From positions 1-64,000 of the forward strand of contig WFMF01000485.1 of the NCBI GenBank assembly GCA_011033025.1: 64,000 nucleotides of DNA, read 5' to 3'. Below, piece by piece: positions 23,985-34,782 of this stretch. A program made the translations under genes and the position numbers. The stretch is from Beroe forskalii. Lineage: Eukaryota; Ctenophora; Nuda; Beroida; Beroidae. Position 1 is the first letter of the stretch. The number at the start of each line of letters is the position of its first letter. The notes under the pieces were generated by a model that did no database searches, was not told the DNA's origin, and worked only from the letters and a program-made list of their open reading frames with translations.

Positions 23985-24384
23985 ACGTAACGGCGGAAAC
24001 ATCTTCGGAACGCGTGCGCATTACGATTTGTGCGGGTTACCATGGTGACACGTGCACGGAGAATTGCGCGCGCTCGTGTTAATGGTGTTTTGATTACGTT
24101 GCGCGATCTCTAATTACAACTTTTGAACGGATCGGAGTTTTTTGATGCGGTAAAATTTTTTTAGTTGATTTGAATTGCATTGGTTGAAATTTGCGAGCTC
24201 TGAGTGCAGAGCTGTGTAATGCTGTTTTGATTTTGTTGCTTCGAAACTCTTGATGTGATTGGGATTTTTTGATGCGGTAAAAAGTATTTAGTTGATTTGA
24301 ATTGTGGGGTTTGAAATTTGCGAACGAGGTGCTGCGTAGCAACATGCCAGTGGTAATGTATATCAGGCCCAACGGGCCTGCTAG
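23985..24384 (+). mobile_element. Helitron-like unit, 5'-truncated, ends CTAG
   Basis: The body matches the 296-bp units at 50.4-51.0 kb: GTAACGGCGGAAACATC, ACCATGGTGACACGTGCAC, TTTTTTGATGCGGTAAAA. It ends with hairpin AGGCCCAACGGGCCT, then G and CTAG. A terminal hairpin followed by CTRR, with T next, is the 3' signature of Helitrons (established knowledge). The body is partly duplicated internally. Confidence 0.75.
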
Positions 24385-25187
24385 TCTATTATAATTTCGT
24401 AGAGCACGTGAATAATGTTTGTGCTTCCGCACCGAATTAAATTGAGCTTGCAAGACAATATCAAGGAAAACGAATACAAACGGGAGAAAGGAGGTGCTGT
24501 TGCTATGGAAACCAATTTTAGTGCACGTGCAGATTATGATCAGTTCTATGCAAGTCACTTTCATGCAACTACTTTTAAATGCTGTGCTGTTAAGGCTTTT
24601 GAAAATTTTTGGCGTTTACTTTACTTCAACTCAAGTTCAAGATCTCAAGATGGAGAATGGACATAACTTGAATAACGGAGGATATTTCAGATGGATTGTT
24701 ATCATAAAACTGTGGCAGAGTTCGGTCTATAATCAATGCTTAGTCGGTGATAACAGTAGTAACTGTAATTTTGAAATTGAACGCTTAGAGCAATCTAAGG
24801 TTTACAAAAGTGTACAATTTATTCGAGTTGAATATAGGTGAAGCAGATTACCAAGAATTGATCCTGGCCCGGGTCAATATGAAAAAAGTTGTCCAATGTC
24901 AGTAATCAGTATGGGAATCAGTTGTCAGATTTAACATCATCCTGCGGAACAAAAACGGAACAAAAGTCACATGATTTAGCACAATTACTGAGACTAATCG
25001 TCGAACTATTTTTTCACCCTGCTCCTTCATAAAATTCGTTGCGTATAACTATTGATCTGATTGCAATTTTTTGATGCGGTAAAAATTATCCAATCAATTT
25101 GAATGGTAGTGTTCAATATTTGCGAACGAGGTGCTGCGTAGCAGCGCCGAGTGAGCTGTGTGTCTGCAGGCCCAACGGGCCTGCTAG
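24385..25187 (+). mobile_element. Second Helitron-like unit, joined head-to-tail
   Basis: Begins TCTATTATAATTTCG directly after the CTAG of the previous unit. It ends with AGGCCCAACGGGCCT G CTAG at 25169-25187 and the next base is T. The interior (for example 24640-24800) matches 54.7-54.87 kb. Apparent small reading frames here have no recognisable protein and follow repeat sequence. Confidence 0.75.
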
Positions 25188-26085
25188 TAATTAATATAAT
25201 ATAATAACGGGTGATGACTAATTATCTGGAATTATTTCAATGTATTCTTGTGGGCAAACCAAGATCATGCTAGAGCTCAAATATGATTATTCTGGACCTA
25301 AAAAGTCTGCTGATTCAGAATAACATCATGAGAAAATTTGAAGACCCTGTTTTCTCATGCTACTGGCCTATTAGTTTGAGAAGGTACAAAAAAATCTTGC
25401 ACAAAATCTCAATGACAATAATTATCTCCAAAAGTGTTATTTAAGCCTTACTATGGGATGATTCTGAGAAGGAGGGTCTCAAGAGTGACTGCAGTAAGTA
25501 GCATCACTAACTTATCCAGTGGTGACCCTATGGAAGCTAAAACGTGTTTAAAATCGTCAATTCTAGGATGATGTCACTTACATAAAACTTTGATTTTGGG
25601 TAATTGTTAATCCAAAATTCTGCATACCAATAAATGGAAGTGGTCTAAAGACATGAGTTATGTTTAATGAGGTCCCTGCCATCAAATCTGAGTGTTCAGA
25701 CCACCTAGGTCCTGTTCTAAGACTTTCTTAAGGCCTGGTGTAGCAAAAAAAACGCACACCTTTTTTCAGAAATTTGGCGTGATTTTAGCTCTAAAATCCA
25801 AGAATTTTCTTGATATTCAACGAAATATGCCTGTTGAGGTCTTCATGAGTGTCTCAGCTAACGAATTTCATGACAACTGATGGGAATGCTCGACTGTATG
25901 CAATTTTCCAATCATATGTAAGGAAGTCAATCTTTGAATTTGTGCAAGATTTTTTTGTACCTTCTCAAACTAATCGGCCAGTAGCATGGGAAAACAGGGG
26001 TTTCAAATTTTGTCATGATGTTATTTTGAATTAGCAGACTTTTTAGGTCCAGAATAAGCGTTGATACTAAAAGGTGGAACCACCC

Positions 26086-26247
26086 GAAACCACCCAACCC
26101 ACCCGAAACCACCCCCGAAACCACCCAACATAACTCCGAAACCACCCGAAACCACCCGAAACCATCCGAAACCACCCGAAACCACCCAACCACCCGAAAC
26201 CACCCAACCCACCCAACCCAGCCAACGGTGGGTTGGGTGGTTTCGGG
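26086..26247. repeat. CCGAAACCAC minisatellite, segment 1
   Basis: Ten-base units CCGAAACCAC, some extended with CCAACC. Interrupted at 26248 by a 1.1-kb TIR element and resumed after 27370 with GGTTTCGGG. Confidence 0.95.
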
Positions 26248-27370
26248 GCAGTATTAACGAAGACCGACCGGGATAAGTGGAACCTTGTCGGAACTTAGTC
26301 GGAACCTTGTCGGAACCTAATCGGACCTTACTCGGAACCTTGTCGGAACTTAGTCGGAACCTAATCGGAAATTGATAACGGAAATTGAAGGCGGAAATTG
26401 AAACGAAAGATTCAAAAACATCAAAAAAATCAATTAAATCAATATTAAATCAATACAGTAATAACTGATTATACACAATCTGATACACAGTTGTACGGTT
26501 ATATAAATTTGATAAAATGCACGACTTAAGGCAGCAGTTTCCCATCCTCCTTCAGAGACTGGTAGCTCCTCTTGATGGGAGACTCTTCCAACTTCTCCTT
26601 GCACAGCTTGTTCAGAAGCTTCACTCTCTTCTCTGCCTGGAAAAGGGTGCCAAAAGATTCAGGATCTGTCTCCATGAGCTCCACAATGAATCGGCGATCG
26701 TAGAAGGATGACTTCTTTATCTGTACACTGCTGCAGGCATCCAGGAGGCGTTCTCCAGATTGGACTTTCTGTCTGACTTGGTGGTAGGCAGTCACGTCGT
26801 CTGTGAAGGATGTAGCCAGCCTCTGTCTCCTCTTCTTCGCAGGTTCTTCTGAGGGGTTGTGTCCGGGATTGCGCCAGCATCGAGCAGGTCTTTAGTCAAG
26901 AGCTGGAAGGGGTCAGGTTCATCTTGCAGCATGTTGAGGATGTCAGCGCCAGAGGGCAGGTTGGGATCAGAGGTGTTGTCATCAATCTGTAGAGGTGGCA
27001 GTGGGAGGTGGTCGGAGGCGGAGGATGGAGGATTAGGTTGGGCTTGAGAGGGAGGAGGAGTAGATGGAGGTTGAGAAACTGATAGTTTAACATCCCTCTA
27101 TTTATATCAAATTCAGTGTGGTATTAGGTTACGTTTTGAGATGCAATCAGACCTGCCATCTGATTAGTTGCCCTAATTACAGCTAATTTGGGTTCCGACT
27201 AGGTTCCGAGTAAGGTCCGATTAGGTTCCGACTAAGTTCCGACAAGGTTCCGAGTAAGGTCCGATTAGGTTCCGACTAAGTTCCGACAAGGTTCCGATTA
27301 AGGTCCGACTAGGTTCCGACTAAGTTCCGACAAGGTTCCACTTATCCCGGTCGGTCTTCGTTAATACTGC
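26248..27370. mobile_element. 1.12-kb TIR element with subterminal GGAAC repeats
   Basis: Left end GCAGTATTAACGAAGACCGA and right end TCGGTCTTCGTTAATACTGC are perfect inverted repeats. Inward on both sides lie tandem units of CGGAACCTTGT/CGGAACTTAGT type, with more copies on the right (27195-27335). It sits inside the CCGAAACCAC array. One small protein remnant is encoded on the minus strand. The superfamily is unknown to me. Confidence 0.85.
26526..27091 (-). pseudogene. Small DNA-binding-like protein of the TIR element, frameshifted
   Basis: Read from 27091 downward, the first frame gives a Ser/Pro-rich N-terminal segment (PPSTPPPSQAQPNPPSS), then an acidic stretch DPNLPSGADILNMLQDEPD and DPFQLLTKDLLDAGAIPD. 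Near 26850 the sense frame shifts by one base. The second frame continues with a basic cluster EEPAKKRRQRLATSF, then TAYHQVRQKVQSGERLLDAC and IKKSSFYDRRFIVELMETD, ending near 26526. The order of disordered acidic part, basic NLS-like KKRRQR and a helix-rich part that could be a helix-turn-helix fits an accessory transposon protein. I do not recognise the family. The frameshift makes this copy inactive unless an unseen intron removes it. Confidence 0.5.
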
Positions 27371-27960
27371 CGGTTTCGGGTGGTTTCGGGTCACTCACAT
27401 TTAAGTAAAATTTTGGGTCGTTTCGGGCTGGTTTCGGGCTGGTTTCGGGATGGTTTCGAAATTTTAGCATAAATTGGGGAACTTAAAACACCGAAATCAC
27501 CCGAAACCACCCGAAACCACCCAAAACCACCCGAAACCACCCGAAACCACCCAAAACCACCCGAAACCACCCAAAATTCATATTTTGGGTTGGTTCGGTG
27601 GGTTGGGTCGTTTCGGGTAGTTCCAAACAAAGGTAAAATTTTGGCTCGTTTCAAAATTTTTGCATAAATTGGGGAATTCTAACCACCGAAATGACCCAAA
27701 ACGACCCAACCCACCTGAAACTATCCAAAATCTATATTCTGGGTGGGTTCGGGTGGTTTCGGGTAGTTCAAATTTAAGTAAAATGTTGGTTCGTTTTGCG
27801 CTAGTTTCGAAATTTTTTGCGTAAATTGGGGTATTCAAACCACCTGAAACCAGCCGATTCCACACAAAATATGAATTATGCACTTTGTGCTGTTTCGTAT
27901 GGTTTCGAAACAGCCCGAAACAACCCAAAACAACCCACAACAATCCGAAACCACCCAAAC
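27371..27960. repeat. GGTTTCGGG array with three longer units
   Basis: GGTTTCGGG/CCGAAACCAC repeats combined with a unit of about 190 bp that recurs three times, containing AAGTAAAATTTTGG, GTTTCGAAATTTT and GCATAAATTGGGG (27401, 27630, 27770). Long open frames here are repeat artefacts. Confidence 0.85.
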
Positions 27961-30100
27961 GATGAATTTTGGGTTATGGTGGACTGACGGTTTCTAAACT
28001 GGCAATTGTGATCATGTCAATCATTCTCCTCCGATATGTGCATTTTGATACTCTGTCGATTTTACGTTAACTTAGTGTGTATGTACCATTACTCCAATCT
28101 CCATTATATGATGTATAGCTCTGTTACCAAATCAAATGAGTAAATTTGGTAACTTTCCGAAATTTAATGATCACATGCAATGATGAATCATGAACTGATC
28201 ATGTGCCACGTGCAAGGTGCATGGATTACGTTTACGAGCACAATTGCATGGAAGTAGTGGCATAAAGCTCTGCAAATTCTCAAATTTTACGTAGTCATAG
28301 ACCAGAGATTGTGAGACATCTGAAATCCGAAATTTATATCAACGGCCATGCTGAAATTCAGCTTGCTGTAGGTACGATATAAGTTATTGGATCATGCTGA
28401 AAATCAAAGAGAGGCTTGCAAAAGAGATGAAATATCACACACAAACTCGTCCACAAGTTAGGTATAGTTTTTTATTTTGTTACAATTACATGCGCTGTTT
28501 TTTAATTAGTTAATTGCCAAAACCTCGATACCATGTCCGTATTACCCGACATACAATTAAAGGGCTGCCTGTAATAACTTATCATTGCACAATACACAAG
28601 TAACATTTGATACACGTCTGTAAGTGTACATTGTGGGGATTTCTATAGTCCCACCGCCCACGTGATTATATATCAAGTAACAACAAAATATAATGTTGGA
28701 ATGTAGTATTTGAACATTTTCATAAAGGTGAATAAGATGAATAAGATGAACGTACGGTCGAATTACATGCAAAAAGGTGAATATAAGTGCACGGGCTGTC
28801 TGAGCAATGAAAGTACTGTAATGCAATGAAATGAAGGATTCTTACGCAACCAATGACACATTCGCGATATTTCCCTAACTGCCGCTGAACTTGCCCGGGC
28901 ATGTTATGCGTCGCGCGCGAAAAATAGGCGCAAGAATTGTTACTGTTACTGAAAGTGTCAGGGGCATATTGTTCGTGTGGGACTTACTATTTGTGCGCGA
29001 TGTTACCCTCGGCAAAATCTTCCATCATTTCAAACAAATGTCAGATGTTTCGTTGTGAATTATATTTTGAATGTTTTAATGAATCAGAATTTGCACACAC
29101 TCGAACTCAAGTAAAAATGATGCAATCATAATAAGTGATAGTGTTGTTTTAAGAACATTTTGGGTCAAAAAAGTGTTACCACGCATGGTTTTCAAAAGTA
29201 TAAAGCACTTTTGCTCCTTTACTCTTTTACAGTAAAACTTCTCAAACGTTGAATGGTCGTTTGGTTTGCCGTAGACTACAGCCCCAGTGTGGACGATTTT
29301 CTTTACAAGAACTACCTATTTCTCTGTAGATTAAAACCACCATTATATATGCAATTACCCGGCCACTGAGGATCTTTTGTGAGCCATTTCACCCTTTCAA
29401 CTTATTTTACAATCTGATGCTTCTGACCTATGATTTATGAAGATACATATCAATAACGAGCCAGGCCGTCGGGCTCGTTCTTCGTAGCTCAAGCTGCCAC
29501 AGGTCATCAATAAGTCAATACACGTCTTGTTCCTGATTAACGATTTTAAGTCGAGCTCAGTGTTCAACCCATGTTAATAGAGATAATATGATAATGCTGT
29601 TATTTCTCCGAACCTCGCTCTTGCATTGAATAGTCGTTGTATTTTGCCACAAGAACTTTCTGTTGGTTTTAAAATTCTTTGAAGATTTATACTCAAACTT
29701 TCAACATTTCTTTTCTAGAAGGGTAAATCTCTCAAATAAGCTCCCGAGAATTATATGTATTGGATAATGGATATATCACAGTCAATTCATTGGCCCAGAC
29801 TATTATTCAGTGTCACATGAATATAAAATCTGCCGCAAAATTCGCTCTCCAGGTATTATACATATTATTGATACACTTATGGATTGGGTCACGCTGAATT
29901 TGAGCAGAGCCGTGGACACTGGACATATCCATGAGGAATCTCAATTCTTACTTGCACACACGAAGTGAAATAGCCCATGTCAGTGTCAACTGTGCAACAT
30001 GCTGGAGGATGGAAGTCACGCTACTGATACTGTACTACAGTTATACCATCCGAGTTGGAAACTTTTGCCATGGGCTTTCCTTGAATTCACAGTGTATCGG
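27961..30100. other. No gene recognised
   Basis: Unremarkable AT-rich sequence. GCGCGAAAAATAGGCG at about 28916-28933 is a partial copy of the AATAGGCGG element arm. Several frames of 60-107 residues lack recognisable features. Confidence 0.4.
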
Positions 30101-30104
30101 GTTG

Positions 30105-30915
30105 ATTCACGTGGGTTGGGTGGTTTCGGTGGGTTGGGTGGTTTCAGGTGGTTTCGGGGCTATATTGGGTGGTTTCGGGTGGGTTGGGTGGTTTCGGGTG
30201 GTTCCACCTTTTAGTATCAACGAAAATGTTGTAACAGAGGTGCTACACTTTTAGACGATAATCAGATTTTCCAACCTTATCCAGACCAATTGAAAAAATT
30301 TATTGACAGGCTATAGTATCAACAGTCGAAACTGGGTGGTTTCAGGTGGTTTCGGTGGTTTCGGGTGAATCGGTGGTTTTGGGTGTTTTGGGTGGTTTCG
30401 GGTGGGTTGGGTGGTTTCGGCTGGGTTGGGTGGTTTCGGGTGGGTTGGGTGGTTTCGGGTGGGTTGGGTGGTTTCGGGTGGGTTAGGTGGTTTCGGTGGG
30501 TTGGGTGGTTTCGGGTGGTTTCGGGTGGGTTGGGTGGTTTCGGGTGGGTTGGGTGGTTTCTGGTGGGTTGGGTGGTTTCGGGTGGGTGGGTTGGGTGGTT
30601 TCAGGTGGTTTCGGGTCGTTCCACATTTTAGTTAAATATCAGCTGGTTTCGGGCTGGTTTCGTATTTTTTGACAAAATTTTATAGTAAAAACAATGTTTT
30701 TGGGTGGTTTCGGGTGGGTTGGGTGGTTGCGGGTGGGTTGGGTGGTTGCGGGTGGGTTGGGTGGTTTCGGGTGGGTTGGGTGGTTTCGGGTGGTTTCAGG
30801 TGGTTTCGGGTGGTTTCGGGTGGTTTCGGGTGGTTTCGGGGCTATGATGGGTGGTTTCGGGGGTGGTTTCGGGTGGGTTGGGTGGTTTCGGGTGGTTTCG
30901 GGTGGTTCCACCTTT
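30105..30915. repeat. GGTTTCGGGTGGGTTGGGT arrays, two blocks
   Basis: Units of GGTTTCGGGT and GGGTTGGGT fill 30105-30205, 30335-30620 and 30700-30915. They are the reverse complement of the 26-kb array. GGTTCCACCTTTTAGTATC follows the array at both 30190 and 30903, and its inverse begins the 26-kb array. Confidence 0.95.
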
Positions 30916-31026
30916 TAGTATCAACGCCAGAATAAGCACATCTGAGCTCTAACATGTTCTCGATTTGCCCACAAGAATACATTGAAATAATTCCAGATAA
31001 ATAGTCATCACCCGTTAGATTGATCA

Positions 31027-31145
31027 AACACCCTAAGGATACGTTATATCAATTATCGAACTCGCCTTCGGGTCGAGCAATAATTCGAATTATCACAATA
31101 GCTTCACTCGTGTGATAATTCATATAAACGTATCCTTAGGGTGTT
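31027..31145. mobile_element. 119-bp foldback MITE with 4-bp target duplication
   Basis: AACACCCTAAGGATACGT at the left and ACGTATCCTTAGGGTGTT at the right. Flanked by ATCA on both sides (31023-31026 and 31146-31149). The interior holds TCGAACTCGCCTTCGGGTCG and AATTATC/GATAATT pairs. Confidence 0.75.
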
Positions 31146-31216
31146 ATCAACTTATCACCCTCCCGTGGTAATAATTAGGGCGTGATAGTTATCATTATCA
31201 TTAGCATGTACTCATC

Positions 31217-32127
31217 ATGGTACTTCGAAATAGCGTTCACTTAGAGGGATTGGAGGAACCTGGAGACAAGAAATTTCGAAGAACGTATGTCAAACAGCTG
31301 GAAAAGGCGAAGAACAGTGTTTTTGGAGAGATCAGCAAGGAGATATGCAGCAATCCTGATAACCATGCCTACGTATGTCAGCATTATTTCCAGAGTAAGA
31401 AGACTATAACTAAGGAAAAACTCGGTCTATGGCTTGAAACAGTTTGCACGATTCTGGATGATTTCTGCCTCCCATGGCTAGTGAAAGCTGATGATGACAT
31501 CGAGGCGCTGAACAACGAGAAGATTACCGATCAGAACAAGATCATCGAACCAACTAATCAAGAAGCAGGAGGAACAGCTCTCGGAAGTGAAGACTACGGT
31601 AGCTACAGAGATGAAGTCTTACTCTGCCGTAGTATCAAAGACTTGCACGGCAGCACTTGTGCCTTAAAAAGCTCCAGGCAGCCGTGCAAAAGCAAGAGAC
31701 TCTAGTGAACGGAGTAAGAATATCATCGTGTAGGGAAAACAGGAAGAGGAAGAGGAGCAACTGCAGAGCAAATTCGAATAAATCTTGGCGGAGATTGACG
31801 AAAAGCCTGGTATTGAGAACTGTGCAAGAGTTGGGATGAAGAAGGAAGATTCGGTCAGACCTGTCAGGTTTTCGCTGAATAGCTCTGTCCACGTGCAGCA
31901 GATCCTGAAGAACGCACGAAAGCTTCGCACTAAGGACGGGTACAGATCGATCTACATCAGCCCTGATCGGTCTCTGGAACTCTGGAAGAGCGAAGAGCTT
32001 ACAAGAAGCTCATTGAGGAACTAAAGCTGAAAAGATCAAAGGAACTCGACAAAGTTAATGTTATCAGGAACAATAAGATTGCCAGTTTCTGTAGAGACAA
32101 TATGCCAGATGCATCTGGCAAGACTTG
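31217..32127 (+). pseudogene. Retroelement ORF1-like gene, frameshifted
   Basis: An ATG frame at 31217 runs 162 codons (MVLRNSVHLEGLEEPGDKKF...). The sense continues in a second frame (LKKLQAAVQKQETLVNGVR near 31660, then a Lys/Arg-rich piece). A third frame gives EDSVRPVRFSLNSSVHVQQI, LKNARKLRTKDGYRSIYISP and DRS. After another shift comes AYKKLIEELKLKRSKELDK and then NNKIASFCRDNMPD before a stop at 32127. The RPVRF...ILKNARKL...YISPDR...EERxAYKKL pattern resembles the conserved C-terminal part of ORF1-type proteins linked to invertebrate non-LTR elements (family memory). The N-terminal 100 residues are unassigned. At least two frameshifts show a dead copy. Confidence 0.55.
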
Positions 32128-32429
32128 AGAAGTTTCAGATTTCAGATTTCACTTTGTTTTTATTTGCAAGGGGCCATGTTATTGCGTGTCAAGCTTGCTT
32201 CACTTTCATGTGTTTGATATCCCGTCAGACTTTATTGAAAGGAAAGACATCACGTAAATAAACGGTGACACGATCTGATGAGACACGGTAACGTATTACA
32301 ATTCAACGAAATGGCGCGAAATGTACAACGAACTGAGTCCAACAACTTGGCATAAACGCGCGCGCAAGAATTTGACAAGAAATGTCACGTGCCAATGTAC
32401 GTTCCTGGTGGTCATGAATAATATTTCCG

Positions 32430-32720
32430 ATTTTTACCTGTATAAAAATGGGCGTGGCCGAAAGTCGGGTTGGGTGTGGTCCTAGAAGTTCGGGACCAAA
32501 AATAAACTAAGTACAATCCTACGGTTTATATTAGACTAACCACTTTCCAAGGTGATTAAAAGAAAGTATCAGGGTCAAAAATCGATTTTTCCGATTTTTG
32601 CCTGTATAAGGAAGCCCAAAAAAAGGGCGTGGCCATGCGCAGGGGTAAGATGAACGACTTTCGGGCCAAAATTTTTTCTGGGGGTTATTGACCCCCTAGG
32701 TCAACATTTAAAACAATACT
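32430..32720 (+). repeat. Two diverged units with TATA-like and GGGCGTGGCC phrases
   Basis: CCGATTTTTACCTGTATAAA...GGGCGTGGCC at 32430-32460 recurs as CCGATTTTTGCCTGTATAAG...GGGCGTGGCC at 32595-32635. Both are followed by ACTTTCGGG/AAGTTCGGG and CCAAAATT/CCAAAAAT. Possibly part of a longer dispersed repeat. Confidence 0.6.
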
Positions 32721-33377
32721 CCTAATTATTTGACGAAAAAAATGATTTCTGAACCTCCCTAATGAATATACTCTTACTACGAGTAGGACTGCGTGTTGTA
32801 TCATAATGCCAAGGTAACATCAAGCACCGCGGGCGAGGCAAATTTAAGCGCATGCATACGGAAGTCGGAAACAACGTACAAACAAGAACTGTGTCGGCGA
32901 GTGCAATTCTTGTTCTAAAGGAGCAATTAAAACCGAATTAGAGAAAACAAGACCATGCAGTCAAAGAGTCAACCGGCCAACGAAAAATCCCATGAGCACA
33001 AAAAATTGAGAAGGCTTAGATTTTAGAAAATCTATAAAGGCGTTCAATCCGGACAAGTGTCGTCAGACCCGAGTGGAAGGAAATGCTGTCGTATGGCTGA
33101 AGGAAAGAGCTAAAACCTTGACATAGGCGGAGTATAAGGCAGAAGTCAGACATATCTAGAACTAGCCAAATAGGGTCGGGTGATAATACAGTTAAATAAC
33201 TCATGGATCATGTGTTATCAAAAGTTGTCTAAATCAGCTAACGTCTCGTGTGATAATTTTCGATAACACACTCCCATTTGCTAGTTAATCCTCAATATAA
33301 TTTCCGAACTCCGAAGAGTAAAATTATAAGATTATATTACAGGAGAACAGTCTGATTCCAAACTTTGGGATTTTCAG

Positions 33378-33465
33378 GACCCGATCATCCAAAGAGAATG
33401 ACATGAAAGATCTCCAGATGGACGAGGGCAATTCTATGAGTTCATGGAATGATAGTGCAGAAAGA
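33378..33465 (+). CDS. Possible plus-strand exon (29 codons), weak
   Basis: A pyrimidine-containing acceptor (GGGATTTTCAG) is followed by an open stretch TRSSKENDMKDLQMDEGN then SMSSWNDSAER and a good donor, AGA|GTAAGTGG. Only one frame is open. It lies 72 bp from the last minus-strand coiled-coil exon but on the opposite strand, so it would belong to another gene or be a chance match. Confidence 0.25.
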
Positions 33466-33536
33466 GTAAGTGGAGATTTGTGGGGGCATCCCAGTCCTTA
33501 CTGATCCAAGAAGATCAAGAAGACGGTAGCACTCAC

Positions 33537-33605
33537 CTCTACTTGAAGCCCTTCAATCTCAGCCTGCAGACTTTCCACTGTTTGCTTGGGAGCCTCCAAC
33601 TCCAT
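33537..33605 (-). CDS. Coiled-coil gene, exon L (last seen)
   Basis: 69 bp, 23 codons, phase 0 at both ends. Acceptor TTTTTTTGATCAG, donor GTGAGTGC. The peptide KQTVESLQAEIEGLQVE has leucines and charged residues in heptad spacing. It continues the coiled coil from exon K. No downstream exon was found before 31 kb. Confidence 0.75.
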
Positions 33606-33838
33606 CTGATCAAAAAAAGAGATTTATATCGATTATCGCATCTCGAAATACTCAACACTCAAAATATGAATGAAGAGACCTACCTAAGTACCTAGATCAA
33701 TGAGACCCCACAGCTCTAGCTGGATGGACTATATTGATCGAAATTATCGCTTTCAATCGAAGAGCTGCACTGAATAATTTCATAAAACATTGAAGGCTTG
33801 TTTATACTTTTATAAGCGGTATTTCCAACAAGTCTCAC

Positions 33839-33993
33839 CTCTCCAGTGTGAGCTGCAGCAGCTTCCAGTTTGGACGAAACCTCCTTTTCCTTCAGGAGGG
33901 CCACTTCAGTCTTCAAACCGTCCCTCTCAGCAGTAAGCACACTCAGTTTAGAGGGCAGGTCTGAATTCTGAGTTTCCAGTTCAGTCACGTAAT
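33839..33993 (-). CDS. Coiled-coil gene, exon K
   Basis: 155 bp. Acceptor CATTTCGTCACAG, donor GTGAGACT. The first two bases complete the Asp codon left open by exon J. The peptide runs DYVTELETQNSDLPSKLSV then LTAERDGLKTEVALLKEKEV and ends AAAAHTGE. Typical amphipathic coiled coil with Leu/Val at a/d positions. The phase match to exon J supports the structure of the 42-bp repeat exon. Confidence 0.85.
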
Positions 33994-34080
33994 CTGTGAC
34001 GAAATGAGTTCAGTAAGACTTCAAACTAAGCATCGCTTATTCAGCATCGCTGATTCAGCTCTTGGATTTAGCATCTCACC

Positions 34081-34610
34081 TTACAGTTGCTCTAACTCAG
34101 CTCGTAGGCTCAGCACCTTTTTTACAGTTACTCTAACTCGGCTCGTAGACTCAGCACCTTCCTTAAAGTTACTCTAACTCAGCTCGTAGGCTCAGCACCT
34201 TCCTTAAACAGTTACTCTACCTCAGCTCGTAGGCTCAGCACCTTCCTTAAAGTTACTCTAACTCAGCTCGAAGACTCAGCACGTTTTTTACAGTTACTCT
34301 AACTCAGCCAGTAGACTCAGCATCTTCCTTACAGTTACTCTCACTCAGCTCGTAGGCTCAGCACGTTTTTACAGTTACTCTAACTCAGCCAGTAGACTCA
34401 GCATCTTCCTTACAGTTACTCTTACTCAGCTCGTAGACTCAGCACGTTTCTTACAGTTTCTCTTACTCAGCTCGTAGGCTCAGCACCTTCCTTAAAGTTA
34501 CTCTAACTCAGCTCGTAGGCTCAGCACCTTTTTTACAGTTACTCTAACTCAGCTCGTAGGCTCAGCACCTTCCTTACAGTTTCTCTTACTCAGCTCGAAG
34601 ACTCAGCACC
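34081..34610 (-). repeat. Decayed copies of the 42-bp exon repeat inside the intron
   Basis: About a dozen units of 41-50 bp. On the minus strand they read GTGCTGAGCCTACGAGCTGA then GTTAGAGTAAC and a T/A-rich linker. Each resembles the coding repeat at 34615-34782, but TAG and TAA stops and small indels have accumulated, so they are intronic. Confidence 0.85.
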
Positions 34611-34614
34611 TAAC

Positions 34615-34782
34615 CTTGTAGCTTCTCAAGCTCAGCTCGTAGGCTCAGCATCTTACCTTGTAGCTTCTCAAGTTCAGCTCTTAGGCTCAGCATCTTACCT
34701 TGTAGCTTCTCAAGCTCAGCTCGTAGGCTCAGCATCTTACCTTGTAGCTTCTCAAGCTCAGCTCGTAGGCTCAGCATCTGAG
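34615..34782 (-). repeat. 42-bp minisatellite, four coding units with duplicated 5' splice sites
   Basis: Each unit encodes 14 residues, MLSLRAELEKLQGK, and contains CTACAAG|GTAAG. GTAAG donors fall after 34741, 34699 and 34657. In the fourth unit the equivalent site is GTTAG (near 34614) and the frame stops there. Because 42 is a multiple of three and of two heptads, use of any donor keeps both the frame and the coiled-coil register. Confidence 0.9.

Larger units (their letters stand above)
25207..31015. mobile_element. Composite 5.8-kb TA-flanked inverted-repeat element
   Basis: The left end (ACGGGTGATGAC at 25207, preceded by TA) and the right end (GTCATCACCCGT ending 31015, followed by TA) are reverse complements. 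The homology continues inward about 100 bp through AATTATTTCAATGTATTC. A second, internal inverted match pairs 25250-25400 with 25915-26060. The interior is filled with GAAACCACCC arrays and a nested element. No transposase was recognised. It could be one element grown by repeats, or several related elements side by side. Confidence 0.6.

Noticed and set aside
24094-24564. 156-codon minus-strand frame as a gene
   Set aside because: It lies across two Helitron-like units; the same region is repeated elsewhere with stops.
30365-30935. Gly/Trp/Phe-rich GWFRVVSGG repeat proteins
   Set aside because: Translations of GGTTTCGGGTGGGTTGGGT satellite; also open on the opposite strand as Pro/Thr-rich repeats.
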